Positions 7,931 through 16,934 of a stretch of 64,000 nt of DNA are shown piece by piece. The stretch is from Butyrivibrio sp. Su6 (GTDB lineage Bacteria; Bacillota; Clostridia; Lachnospirales; Lachnospiraceae). The stretch spans positions 1 to 64,000 of the forward strand of contig NZ_FNUR01000008.1 in assembly GCF_900108105.1 (NCBI RefSeq). The letters run 5' to 3'. A model generated the notes under the pieces. That model was not told the DNA's origin. It saw only the letters and a program-made list of their open reading frames with translations, and did no database searches. A program made the translations under genes and the position numbers. How positions within the stretch are numbered: the first letter of the stretch is position 1; each line of letters begins with the position of its first letter.

Positions 7931-8674
7931 ATGAAGATAACAATCCGAATTGACGATATTGCTCCGGAAATCGATTGGAGAAATTTTAATAGATTCAAGG
8001 CAATCCTGGATAAACACGGGATTAAGCCACTTATTGGAGTCATTCCTGATAATAAGGACAGCAAGTTAAAAATATCAGATGCTCCAAAAGGTTTCTGGGA
8101 GTACATTAAAAAGCTTCAGGATGAAGGCTGGATTGTTTCCATGCACGGATGCAATCATTTATATACCACTGTTAACGGAGGATTATTTCCCCTTAACAAA
8201 AAGTCTGAGTTTGCAGGATATGATTACGAGACTCAGCTTGAAAAAATTCAGAACGGTAAAAAGATATTTGAAAGCCATGGAATACATACAGATATTTTCA
8301 TGGCGCCATCCCATTCTTATGACCGCGTCACTTTAAAGGCACTTAAGGAAAGTGGTTTTACCACCATTACCGATGGCTTTGGTGACAGACCATACAGAAG
8401 AAGCGGGCTTACTTTTTATCCCATATCTCTTCAGAAGTCTAAGAGCGTTGCTTCCACTAAGGATGGCATCACGACTTTTGTATATCATCCCAATGTAATG
8501 GATGAAAAAGATTTTGAAAGATTTGAAAAGCTTTTTGATAAAGCAGAGGTTGTTTCCTATTCCGAGTTTTCAAAGTATAATGTAAGAGGTCGGAGTTTTG
8601 TTGGAAATTTATATGAATATGCACTGGCGAAGGGCAAATATTTAGCTGTTCGCTTAAAAAGTTCTATGATGTGA
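7931..8674 (+). CDS. Polysaccharide deacetylase-fold protein (DUF2334-like)
   Basis: A 247-residue protein without signal peptide. It begins ITIRIDDIAPEIDW with the paired Asp typical of deacetylase-like NodB-fold proteins, then has MHGCNHLY, whose His residues sit where metal ligands occur, and MAPSHSYDR. Such proteins may remove N- or O-acetyl groups from sugar intermediates. Lack of export signals implies a cytoplasmic substrate such as a lipid-linked or nucleotide sugar. The start is well placed after aaggtatttt. A second deacetylase-type gene occurs at 13486. Confidence 0.7.
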   Translation: MKITIRIDDIAPEIDWRNFNRFKAILDKHGIKPLIGVIPDNKDSKLKISDAPKGFWEYIKKLQDEGWIVSMHGCNHLYTTVNGGLFPLNKKSEFAGYDYETQLEKIQNGKKIFESHGIHTDIFMAPSHSYDRVTLKALKESGFTTITDGFGDRPYRRSGLTFYPISLQKSKSVASTKDGITTFVYHPNVMDEKDFERFEKLFDKAEVVSYSEFSKYNVRGRSFVGNLYEYALAKGKYLAVRLKSSMM

Positions 8675-8713
8675 TTTTTGATCATTTAACTGTAAAAAGC
8701 TGGGAGATACGAT

Positions 8714-10159
8714 ATGGAAGAAGGATATGGACAGATAAGGGTGCTTCATGTTCTTGGGGGACTTGGAGTAGGCGGCGCAGAATGCCGTATTATTGATTTG
8801 TATCGCAACATGGATAGAGACAAGATCCAGTTTGATTTTCTTGTACACTATTCTCCAGAAAAAACAGGTAAAAAGAGTCCGACTTCCGATGAACTCATGG
8901 CAGTTCGCGAGCCGGACTATTTTGATTCTAGCGTAAAAAAGCTGGGAGGCAGAATTTTCTGTCTTCCTAAATTTGTTGGGACAAACCTTGTGGAATATAA
9001 AAAGGCCATAAAGCAGTTCTTTAAAGAACATCCCAATGAATGGAAGGTTGTGCAGGGACATATGACAAGTACTGCAGCAATCTACCTTCCAATAGCTAAA
9101 AAGGCCGGGGTTCCCATTTGCATAGCTCATGCAAGAAGCGCCGGAGTAGACCAGGGAGTAAAGGGCCTTGCCACCAGAGTACTCAGAAAGCCTCTCCATA
9201 AAGAGGGTGTGGCTGATTACAGCTTTGCCTGTTCCAAAGAAGCCGGAGTTTCAGTTTTTGGCCAGGATATGGTGGATGCCGGAAATGTTCGTATAATACC
9301 TAATGCCATAGACCTTAAGCGCTTTGCCTACAACGAACAGCTTAGGGAAAAGATAAGAGATGAGCTGAACGTTTCCAATGCCCTTGTAATAGGTCATGTA
9401 GGAAGTTTTAGATATGCCAAGAACCACGAGTTTTTATTGGAGGTTTTTGCCCAGCTCTGCAGGTTCCTGGACAATGATGAAAATAACCAGTATAGCATGC
9501 TCCATGGCATGAGAATAAGACTTCTTATGCTGGGAAAAGGCCCCCTCATGGATGAGATGAAGAGTAAGGCAGAGAAGCTCCACATCTGCGACAGATGCAT
9601 ATTTGCCGGGAACAAGAGCAATGCCAGCGAGTACTATCAGGCAATGGACTATTTCTGCTTCCCATCCAGATATGAGGGGCTTCCGGGAAGCGTTATCGAG
9701 GCCCAGGCAGCAGGACTTCAGTGCCTTGTGTCTGATGCGGTAACACCTGAAGTTAACGTTACTGAGCTTGTTTCCATGATGAGTATTAATTCAGAGCCAA
9801 GGGATTGGGCGAGGAAGATCCTCGATGACCTGCTCCTTAGAGAAAACTCTCAGAGCGACCCACTCATGGAGGAGATCAAGCTCAACCAGACCCTTACAGC
9901 CATAGCAGGCGAGCGCAGAGAGAGCGTGTTTGAGTCCGATGATATGCCTGACCTTGACGCCCTTGATAAGGGCACAGGCTTTGAGAAGCTCAATGCTCCA
10001 TCTGAGAAAAAGACAAAGCGCAACACTGTAAATGAATTTTCAATCGGAGACAGAGATAAATCTTCAGATTATATTTTGAGTAAGCTTCGTCACGCGGGCT
10101 TCGATGTAAAGAACCAGGCCAAGATGATGACTTACTTTTACGAGAGAGGACATTTTTAA
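8714..10159 (+). CDS. GT4 glycosyltransferase with an unusual acidic C-terminal insert
   Basis: A 481-residue GT-B enzyme of the EpsF type. It begins RVLHVLGGLGVGGAE, with the donor-domain motif PSRYEGLPGSVIEAQAAGLQ. Usual EpsF-like enzymes are about 370-380 residues. This one carries roughly 90 extra charged residues (about 380-465) before an ending (LSKLRHAGFDVKNQAKMMTY) that resembles the normal C-terminus. The insert looks disordered and may mediate contacts. The ribosome site gggag precedes the ATG. Its stop overlaps the next start by one base (taATG), implying coupled translation. Confidence 0.8.
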   Translation: MEEGYGQIRVLHVLGGLGVGGAECRIIDLYRNMDRDKIQFDFLVHYSPEKTGKKSPTSDELMAVREPDYFDSSVKKLGGRIFCLPKFVGTNLVEYKKAIKQFFKEHPNEWKVVQGHMTSTAAIYLPIAKKAGVPICIAHARSAGVDQGVKGLATRVLRKPLHKEGVADYSFACSKEAGVSVFGQDMVDAGNVRIIPNAIDLKRFAYNEQLREKIRDELNVSNALVIGHVGSFRYAKNHEFLLEVFAQLCRFLDNDENNQYSMLHGMRIRLLMLGKGPLMDEMKSKAEKLHICDRCIFAGNKSNASEYYQAMDYFCFPSRYEGLPGSVIEAQAAGLQCLVSDAVTPEVNVTELVSMMSINSEPRDWARKILDDLLLRENSQSDPLMEEIKLNQTLTAIAGERRESVFESDDMPDLDALDKGTGFEKLNAPSEKKTKRNTVNEFSIGDRDKSSDYILSKLRHAGFDVKNQAKMMTYFYERGHF

Positions 10160-11358
10160 TGCAGGATAATACCAAAAAGAACCTCTTACTCATGGTTCCA
10201 ATGCTCCACCAGGGCGGATTTGAGAGAGTGTGCGTCACAACTGCAAGACTCATGCAGGATTTTTATAACGTTCACATCCTCATCTTCAGTTCAAAAGATA
10301 TTAATTTTGACGTTACAGGCCTTGATGTGATCGACATTGATGTTCCCGCCAAAAAAGGCAAGATCAATAAAGTTATAAACGTGCTTAAGCGCGTTCAAAA
10401 AGTTAAAAAGATAAAGAAAGACCTTAATATAGATATTTCCTACAGCTTTGGCAGTTCCTCCAACTATGTAAATGTCCTTTCAAGGGGAAAAGAAAAAGTT
10501 CTTACGGGACTTCGCTGTCAGACCGATATGGAGAACCAGGGCCAGGTTAATCTCTTTTGCAAAAGATCTGATCAGGTTCTGTCCTGTTCAAAGGAAATCG
10601 TAAGACAGCTCAAAAGAGACTTTAACTACGACAGAAGCACCTACATCTATAATCCCCTTGATACTGAAGATATTCAGAAAAAAGGCGGCGAAGAAGTAGA
10701 TGACTTCCCATTTGATAAAGACACTAAAGTCATTGCCTGCATGGGCAGAAACGACTATATCAAGGGAATCTGGCATCTTGTAAAGGCTTTTTCACTTGTT
10801 GAGAAAAAACATCCCGAGGCACGCCTTATGGTTCTCGGCGCCGGCAACTGGGATCCCTACAAAGAGATGGCAGAAAGGCTCGGCCTTTCTGATAAGATAT
10901 TCCTTCCGGGAAACAGAAAGAACCCCTTCGCCTACGTATCAAAGTCTGACATTTACGTATGCAGTTCAAACCACGAAGGCTTTCCTAATGCAGTCCTTGA
11001 AGCTATGGCCCTCAAAAAGCCCCTTATCTCCGCTGACTGCAAGACCGGTCCCCGCGAGATACTCCTTGATGATGCCCAGTACAACCAGCTTATAACTGAC
11101 ATCCCAAGCGGTGACAGCATAAAAGAGCCTATAAACGGCAAATATGGTATACTAGTACCTGATATGGGTGAAAATGTGGATATGAACCCAGAGACTATTA
11201 CTGATAGGGAACGAATACTAGCTGATAAGATCTGCGACCTATTAGACGATGAAGAGCTTATGAAGCAGTATTCAGAACGAGCTTTTGAGCGAGCACTTAA
11301 CTACACTCCTGAGAAATACCGTGACAGCATCCATGATATACTTAGGCTGTATGAGTAA
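10159..11358 (+). CDS. GT4 glycosyltransferase
   Basis: A 399-residue GT-B fold protein. It begins with LMVPMLHQGGFERVCVTTAR, the GGxER motif of GT4 acceptor domains. The donor domain has CMGRNDYIKG and the nucleotide-sugar binding segment SSNHEGFPNAVLEAMALKKP, followed by DCKTGPREIL. An insertion of about 20 residues after GILVP (near 325-350) is longer than in typical relatives. Translation is coupled to the previous GT4 by a one-base overlap. Sugar specificity is unknown. Confidence 0.85.
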   Translation: MQDNTKKNLLLMVPMLHQGGFERVCVTTARLMQDFYNVHILIFSSKDINFDVTGLDVIDIDVPAKKGKINKVINVLKRVQKVKKIKKDLNIDISYSFGSSSNYVNVLSRGKEKVLTGLRCQTDMENQGQVNLFCKRSDQVLSCSKEIVRQLKRDFNYDRSTYIYNPLDTEDIQKKGGEEVDDFPFDKDTKVIACMGRNDYIKGIWHLVKAFSLVEKKHPEARLMVLGAGNWDPYKEMAERLGLSDKIFLPGNRKNPFAYVSKSDIYVCSSNHEGFPNAVLEAMALKKPLISADCKTGPREILLDDAQYNQLITDIPSGDSIKEPINGKYGILVPDMGENVDMNPETITDRERILADKICDLLDDEELMKQYSERAFERALNYTPEKYRDSIHDILRLYE

Positions 11359-11423
11359 AAAACACTGAGAGTGCCCATATATCCCCAAGTTGTGCTAAAA
11401 CTCACGAAAGGAGCCACAAACAA

Positions 11424-12359
11424 ATGCATTACAAAGTTGTGGTTTTTGGCGTAAAGGATACGTCAGAGAACATCATAGATTTTATACAGAAAGAGCTTTG
11501 CCCCGTTGACCTCGTTATAACCATAGCGCCGAAGGTCACTGAGAAAAACCAAGTTTCAGGATTTAAGGGCCTTAGCTTCTTAACAGATAAATACGGAATC
11601 CCAGTTTTTGAAGCAGACAGCTACTTCTTAAACGACGACAAGACAAAAAAATTCATTTCTGAAAATACCTTTGATCTTGGCATCGTTATGGGATGGCAAA
11701 GACTTATCCCCAAGGAAGTCCTTGATGTATTTAAAGCCGGAATCTATGGATTCCATGGCAACTGCGGATACCTTCCTTTTGGAAGAGGCAGAAGCCCTCT
11801 TAACTGGTCAATGATCCTTGGAGATACAAGATTTAACCTAAATCTCTTTAGATATGATGAGCATGCAGACTCACCTAACGTTTTTGCTACAGAGATGTTC
11901 CAGATAAATGAGCACGATGACATCAGAACAGCTCAGTACAAAAACATGATCTGCTCCAAGAACCTCATCAGAAAGCTCGTTAAGACCTACATGGAAAAAG
12001 GTACCATTGAGATCCGCACGGATTCTAAGGATTTTGATTCATGGTACAATAAGCGTACAGCGGCAGATGGAAAGATTGATTTCCATGAGAGGACCAGAAA
12101 CATATATAACCTTATCCGCGGAGTTGCAGCTCCTTTCCCAGGGGCATTTTGTTATGCAGATACAGAGGATGATGACCACAAGGTTACTGTATGGGAGGCA
12201 CATCCTTTTGATGAGATGATCGATTTCTCAGCCTTTGCTCCGGGAGAGATTGTTGATATGTTCGATGGAAAGCCAATAGTAAGAACTGTTGACGGCTCCA
12301 TGAGAATAGATAGATTTGATAGTAAAGTGGAATTATCCACAGGAATGGTACTTAAGTAA
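11424..12359 (+). CDS. Formyltransferase-fold protein with altered catalytic triad
   Basis: A 311-residue homologue of sugar-nucleotide N-formyltransferases and methionyl-tRNA formyltransferase. The N-terminal domain has the loop GFHGNCGYLPFGRGRSPLNW (109-128) and ADSPNVF (148-154). The family uses Asn-x-His and Asp; here His111 and Asp149 are kept but the Asn position is Gly109. A C-terminal subdomain (about 205-305) follows. Formyl transfer to an amino sugar is the expected role, but the missing Asn may mean reduced or changed chemistry. No sugar aminotransferase is seen in the window. A clear aaggag lies upstream. Confidence 0.7.
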   Translation: MHYKVVVFGVKDTSENIIDFIQKELCPVDLVITIAPKVTEKNQVSGFKGLSFLTDKYGIPVFEADSYFLNDDKTKKFISENTFDLGIVMGWQRLIPKEVLDVFKAGIYGFHGNCGYLPFGRGRSPLNWSMILGDTRFNLNLFRYDEHADSPNVFATEMFQINEHDDIRTAQYKNMICSKNLIRKLVKTYMEKGTIEIRTDSKDFDSWYNKRTAADGKIDFHERTRNIYNLIRGVAAPFPGAFCYADTEDDDHKVTVWEAHPFDEMIDFSAFAPGEIVDMFDGKPIVRTVDGSMRIDRFDSKVELSTGMVLK

Positions 12360-12360
12360 T

Positions 12361-13470
12361 ATGAAGACAATTGCATTTCATTTAAACTGCCTCGTTCAGG
12401 GAGGCGCAGAGAGAGTAGTTTCCAACCTTGCCAATCAGTTTGCCAAGGAGGGCTACAAGGTTTACGTTGCGACTGAATGGGTGGACGAAAATGAATTCGC
12501 TCTCGATGAGAGAGTTACCCGCGTTCACGTTGGACTTCGTGAGGGCGATGAAAAGAAAAACCGTATAACAAAGTTCTTTTTACGAATTAAATACTTAAAA
12601 GAGTTCGTTAAAAAATATCATCCAGATGTGCTTATTGCCTTTGCTCAGAGAGCTAATTACAGAGCCCTTATGGCAGCAGGAAACAGCGATGTTCCGGTAG
12701 TTATATCCATAAGAACAGACCCAGTTGGACACTACGATGCACTTTCTGATAAGGTTCAGATTAAGTGGCTCTTCCCAAAGGCTGCAGGATGTGTGTTCCA
12801 GACTACAGGCCAGAAGGAGTTCTTTAAACCATACCTTCAGGACAATTCAAGGATCATATTAAATCCTGTTAATCCTAAGTATTTCGGGCTTACAGCGCCT
12901 GCAGAGAGAGAAAAGGCCGTTGTTCACCACGCAAGGCTTGTGGACTTTAAAAATCAGCCCATGCTTTGCAGAGCCTTTATTAAGGTTCACGAGAAACACC
13001 CGGATTACGTACTTAAGATTTATGGACCTGATTCTTTTGATGGAACAAAAGAGATTCTGGATAAGATAATTGTTGATAACCATGCGGAGGACTACATTCT
13101 TCTTATGGGCGGCAGCGATGAACTGGAAAAAGAAATTCCAAAGGGCGCAGTTTATGCCTTCTCCTCAGACTGGGAAGGTATGCCAAACTCTCTTTTGGAA
13201 GCTATGGCAATGGGAATGCCTATTGTTGCTACAGACTGCCCATGCGGCGGACCAAGGACTGTTATGACAGATGGCAAGAACGGACTTTTAGTTCCCATAA
13301 AAGATGAGGACAAGATGGCAGAAGGCATCTGCAGGCTCATCGAGGACAGAGAGCTTGCTGAGCGCCTTGGAAAAGAAGCTGCAAAGATAGAGGAAATAGC
13401 AAACGCTGACGCAGTATTTGTTCAGTGGAGAGATTATCTTGACGAAGTGATCGCCAGATCAAAGAGATAA
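12361..13470 (+). CDS. GT4 glycosyltransferase
   Basis: A 369-residue GT-B enzyme whose N-terminus (FHLNCLVQGGAERVVSNLAN) holds the GGAER acceptor-domain motif. The donor domain has VHHARLVDFKNQ and SSDWEGMPNSLLEAMAMG, then DCPCGGPRTVMTDG. ATG 12361 is chosen because it lies 1 nt after the stop of the formyltransferase gene and gives the standard GT4 N-terminus; an upstream in-frame ATG at 12316 would add 15 unrelated residues. It resembles the GT4 at 17707 closely in these motifs, suggesting related specificity. Confidence 0.85.
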   Translation: MKTIAFHLNCLVQGGAERVVSNLANQFAKEGYKVYVATEWVDENEFALDERVTRVHVGLREGDEKKNRITKFFLRIKYLKEFVKKYHPDVLIAFAQRANYRALMAAGNSDVPVVISIRTDPVGHYDALSDKVQIKWLFPKAAGCVFQTTGQKEFFKPYLQDNSRIILNPVNPKYFGLTAPAEREKAVVHHARLVDFKNQPMLCRAFIKVHEKHPDYVLKIYGPDSFDGTKEILDKIIVDNHAEDYILLMGGSDELEKEIPKGAVYAFSSDWEGMPNSLLEAMAMGMPIVATDCPCGGPRTVMTDGKNGLLVPIKDEDKMAEGICRLIEDRELAERLGKEAAKIEEIANADAVFVQWRDYLDEVIARSKR

Positions 13471-13485
13471 TGATAAGGAGCAAAA

Positions 13486-14241
13486 ATGTTTTCATTTGAA
13501 GATTACAGAGAAATACTTAGAGCAATAAAAGAGACAGGTCTTTACGCTACATATGAGGAAGCTCTTGAGAGAGACTCATGGATCATCATGAGACACGATG
13601 TTGAGTATTCAGTAGAAAGAGCTTATGCACTGTCAAAGGTTGAGGAGAGTATGGACTTCAGGTCTACATTCTTTTTCCAGTGGACCAACAATTCCTACAA
13701 CATCCTTTCAAGAAAGAACAGGGATATCCTCACAGATATGCATGAGAGAGGACAGACAATAGGTCTCCACTTTGCTTTAAACGGAATGACTGATATGAAG
13801 CTCATTAGAGAGCGTATCAGACAGGAAATCGATATGCTCAGCAACATGCTTGGTTTTGAGATCAACTCTTTCTCAATACACAGACCATCACCTGATGTAC
13901 TTGCAGAGAACATCAAGATTCCTGGCATTATCAATGCTTACCAGGACAACTTCTTTTCTTTTGACCCTAAGGCTACTCCTGAGTCAAAGCTTGAAGTAAA
14001 GTACATGTCAGATGCAAACCACATCTGGAGATATGGCTACCCTGATGCTGAGACAATTGGAAAACATCAGAAGATCCAGATCCTGACACATCCATTTGCC
14101 TGGACCAAGAAGGGGTATGATAACCTTGAGAATTACAGGGCTCTCATCAACGAGAAGTATGTAGAACTTCTTGATTCAATTGACAATGAGTGTAAGGACT
14201 TCGGACCACTTAGAGATAATTTTGAAAAAATGCCGGTTTGA
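13486..14241 (+). CDS. Polysaccharide deacetylase-like protein
   Basis: A 251-residue NodB-like protein. MRHDVEYSVERAY (about 28-40) supplies the metal-binding Asp, and TIGLHFAL supplies a His. SIHRPSPDV and TPESKLEVKYMSD follow. It has no signal peptide or membrane segment, so it is likely cytoplasmic. Relatives lie in capsule and flagellin-glycan loci and probably deacetylate or otherwise hydrolyse an activated sugar. It sits between a GT4 and an amidotransferase gene, with the ribosome site aagga 11 nt before the start. Confidence 0.7.
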   Translation: MFSFEDYREILRAIKETGLYATYEEALERDSWIIMRHDVEYSVERAYALSKVEESMDFRSTFFFQWTNNSYNILSRKNRDILTDMHERGQTIGLHFALNGMTDMKLIRERIRQEIDMLSNMLGFEINSFSIHRPSPDVLAENIKIPGIINAYQDNFFSFDPKATPESKLEVKYMSDANHIWRYGYPDAETIGKHQKIQILTHPFAWTKKGYDNLENYRALINEKYVELLDSIDNECKDFGPLRDNFEKMPV

Positions 14242-14302
14242 TGCTGGTAGATGATATGGATCAATATAGATAACACATTACGTTAAGGAAACAACATAGA
14301 GA

Positions 14303-16207
14303 ATGTGCGGAATTTGCGGATATATTTCCAAAAACAGAATAAGTGAAGATGAGCTGAGGATCATGAATGACACAATGATCCACAGAGGTCCGGATGACAG
14401 CGGCGTTGCAATTTACGAGGACAAGGACGGATATTCAGTCGGCCTTGCCCAGAGAAGACTTGCAATCCTTGATCTGTCGCCTCTTGGACATCAGCCCATG
14501 CATTCGGTCAACGGTAGAATAACAATTGTTTTTAATGGCGAGATCTACAATTTTCTTGAGTTAAAAGAAGAGCTGTCATACTATCCATACAAGTCACACT
14601 GCGACACAGAGGTTATCATCGCTGCCTACCTTAAATGGGGCATAGATATGGTTGACCACATTCATGGTATGTTTGCCATCGCCATTTATGACAGAGAGAC
14701 CTCAGACGTTTATCTTGTAAGAGACAGGATCGGTAAAAAACCTCTCTTTTACTGGATGGACGGTGAGAACCTTGTGTTTGGCTCAGAGCTTAAGCCTATC
14801 ATGAAGTGCCCTGGATTTAAGCCTGAAGTCAGAAGAGATGTTATTTCAAGGTATCTTTATCAGCAGTATATTCTGGCTCCTGACACTATTTTTGAGAATG
14901 TCTATAAGCTGGAAGCCGGTGGAGTGTTGAAGTTCCACAAAGGCCAAGTGACAAAGTGGAAATACTGGGATATTAAGAAGGTTTACGCGGAGAAATCCCA
15001 GGATAAAATAGAGAGCTACGAAGAGGCAAAAGAGGGCCTTAAAGAGAGACTTAAAAAGGCAGTTGCCGACAGAATGATCGCGGATGTTCCTCTTGGAACT
15101 TTCCTTTCAGGCGGATATGATTCATCCCTTGTAACAGCCATGGCTCAGGAGTTTTCTGACAAGCCGGTGAAGACCTTCTGTATCGGCTTTGACGTGCCAA
15201 GCTACAACGAGGCTGAGTATGCAAAAGAGGTTGCAAAGCACCTTGGCTGCGATCACACAGAGCTCTACATCTCTGAAAAAGAGATGTTTGACCTTGTAAG
15301 CAGCATTCCTCAGTACTACGATGAACCATTTGCGGATAACTCACAGATCCCGTCAATGCTGGTAAGTAAGCTTGCCAAAAAAGATGTGACTGTTGCTCTT
15401 TCAGGTGACGGCGGAGATGAGTTTTTCTGCGGTTATAATATTTATGATAATGTAAGACAGGCTCAGCAACTGGAGATTCCGGGAGCTATTGTCAATGCTC
15501 TTGGCCAGATTCCTCTTGGAAGCGGCAAACTTATAGATAAGATGCCCTTCAGGGTTAAGGTTGTTGCTGCAAATAGAAACCCTGAGACCAAGACTCAGCT
15601 TGTCTCAGGAAGCTATGTAAAGTCTGCACATGCCTTTATAAGCGGCGTTGAGAGCCTTGATAGAGACGTAAAGGGGCAGCAGCCGGTTCTTTTCCCATTT
15701 GAGTCATCCTATGGGGTAAAAGACTTCCAGATAAGACGAATGCTACTTGATATGGATACTTATCTTCCTGATGATATTCTGGTGAAGATGGACAGAGCGT
15801 CCATGAAGTATTCACTTGAGAACAGATGCCCTATCATGGACACAGAGGTAATGGAGTACTCCTTCAGGATTCCTCAGAAGTTCAAGTACATGGACGGTGA
15901 CAAGAAGCATATCCTTAAGGATATCGCTTATGACTATATACCAAAAGAGCTGCTTAATCGCCCCAAGACTGGCTTTGGCGTTCCTATGGACCAGTGGCTC
16001 AGAGGTCCGTTAAAGGACCAGCTCATGGACTTTAGCTCCACTTCATTTTTGGAAAAACAGGGAATTTTCGACAGCGCATATGTTTCCAAATTTATCAATA
16101 ACTACATTGTGAACGGAGACGCAGGCCCTGCCACAGGAGCAAACTTTAGCAAGATTTCCTGGTCATTCTTTATTTTCCAGCAGTGGTATAGCTACTACAT
16201 AGGATGA
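14303..16207 (+). CDS. Asparagine-synthase-type glutamine amidotransferase 1
   Basis: A 634-residue protein with an N-terminal class II glutaminase (Cys2 in MCGICGY, then HRGPDDSG and the NGEIYN segment) and a C-terminal ATP-pyrophosphatase domain. The PP-loop reads SGGYDSS, and SGDGGDEFFCGY follows. The glutaminase releases ammonia and the second domain adenylates a carboxylate and amidates it. In glycan loci such proteins (for example WbpS of Pseudomonas O-antigen) can convert a uronic acid to a uronamide. The nearby HexNAcA biosynthesis pair makes that plausible here, but ordinary asparagine synthesis cannot be excluded. Confidence 0.8.
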   Translation: MCGICGYISKNRISEDELRIMNDTMIHRGPDDSGVAIYEDKDGYSVGLAQRRLAILDLSPLGHQPMHSVNGRITIVFNGEIYNFLELKEELSYYPYKSHCDTEVIIAAYLKWGIDMVDHIHGMFAIAIYDRETSDVYLVRDRIGKKPLFYWMDGENLVFGSELKPIMKCPGFKPEVRRDVISRYLYQQYILAPDTIFENVYKLEAGGVLKFHKGQVTKWKYWDIKKVYAEKSQDKIESYEEAKEGLKERLKKAVADRMIADVPLGTFLSGGYDSSLVTAMAQEFSDKPVKTFCIGFDVPSYNEAEYAKEVAKHLGCDHTELYISEKEMFDLVSSIPQYYDEPFADNSQIPSMLVSKLAKKDVTVALSGDGGDEFFCGYNIYDNVRQAQQLEIPGAIVNALGQIPLGSGKLIDKMPFRVKVVAANRNPETKTQLVSGSYVKSAHAFISGVESLDRDVKGQQPVLFPFESSYGVKDFQIRRMLLDMDTYLPDDILVKMDRASMKYSLENRCPIMDTEVMEYSFRIPQKFKYMDGDKKHILKDIAYDYIPKELLNRPKTGFGVPMDQWLRGPLKDQLMDFSSTSFLEKQGIFDSAYVSKFINNYIVNGDAGPATGANFSKISWSFFIFQQWYSYYIG

Positions 16208-16241
16208 GGAAAAAAGCAGATATAATAGAAAGAGGTTAATT

Positions 16242-16481
16242 ATGACAAGAGAAGAAGTTTTCGAGAAAATGAACGAAGTTTTCAGAGACGTTTTTGAAGA
16301 TGACGATATCACAGTAACAGACGAGACAACAGCAGACGACATTGATGATTGGGATTCACTTGAGCATATCAATCTTATAAATGCCATGGAGACTGAATTT
16401 GGAGTTAAGTTCTCTATGGGAGAGATTGTTTCTCTAAAGAATGTAGGCGAAATGGCTGATCTTATCATCAGCAAACTTTGA
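16242..16481 (+). CDS. Acyl carrier protein
   Basis: A 79-residue acidic helical protein. The phosphopantetheine site is Ser39 in DDWDSLEHINL, and a recognisable helix III region (FGVKFSMGEIVSLKNVGEMA) follows. It is not a housekeeping acpP by context, because it is followed at once by MaoC-like, SDR and FkbH-type genes. It probably carries the acyl group destined for a sugar. The ribosome site agagg lies 8 nt before the ATG. Confidence 0.9.
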   Translation: MTREEVFEKMNEVFRDVFEDDDITVTDETTADDIDDWDSLEHINLINAMETEFGVKFSMGEIVSLKNVGEMADLIISKL

Positions 16482-16496
16482 TAAAGGCTGGAGTTT

Positions 16497-16934
16497 ATGA
16501 ACGAATACAGATTCGAAGATATAGTATCGAAAGAGGAAAGTAAGGACAATTACACTAAAGCAGAGTTTTCTTCTACTGTTACAGCGGATAAAATGGAGAA
16601 ATTCTATGAGATCTGCGGAGATAACAATCCTCTTCATATGGACAGTTCTTTTGCAAAAGCAGAGGGATTTAATGACAGAGTAGTCTATGGAATGCTCACA
16701 GCTTCATTTTATTCAACTCTTGCAGGAGTTTATCTTCCGGGAAAATACTGTATTCTTAACAGCGTAGAGTCTTCTTTCAGATCACCTGTTTATATTGGTG
16801 ACACATTAGTGGTTTCGGGATTTGTAAAAGTAAAGCACGAAGCCACAAAAACAATAGAGATTTCAGCACAGATTGTAAATCAGGATGGCAAGAAAGTTGG
16901 AAAAGCCAAAATTTTAGCGGGGTTTCTTGAATGA
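16497..16934 (+). CDS. MaoC-like hotdog dehydratase
   Basis: A 145-residue single hotdog domain. The hydratase motif is GDNNPLHMD (41-49) with Asp42 and His47 as likely catalytic residues, followed by RVVYGML. MaoC-type enzymes hydrate or dehydrate enoyl or 3-hydroxyacyl thioesters. The partner substrate is likely bound to the ACP encoded 15 nt upstream. The stop overlaps the following SDR start by 4 nt (ATGA), implying coupled translation. Confidence 0.85.
   Translation: MNEYRFEDIVSKEESKDNYTKAEFSSTVTADKMEKFYEICGDNNPLHMDSSFAKAEGFNDRVVYGMLTASFYSTLAGVYLPGKYCILNSVESSFRSPVYIGDTLVVSGFVKVKHEATKTIEISAQIVNQDGKKVGKAKILAGFLE

Noticed and set aside
8654..9199. Antisense open frame of 181 codons opposite a GT4 gene
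   Set aside because: It is a shadow of the real gene, with no recognisable domain.
11370..11395. Extra copy of the two-box repeat (cccatatatcccc)
   Set aside because: No box B is found at 18-19 nt and box A is wrong.
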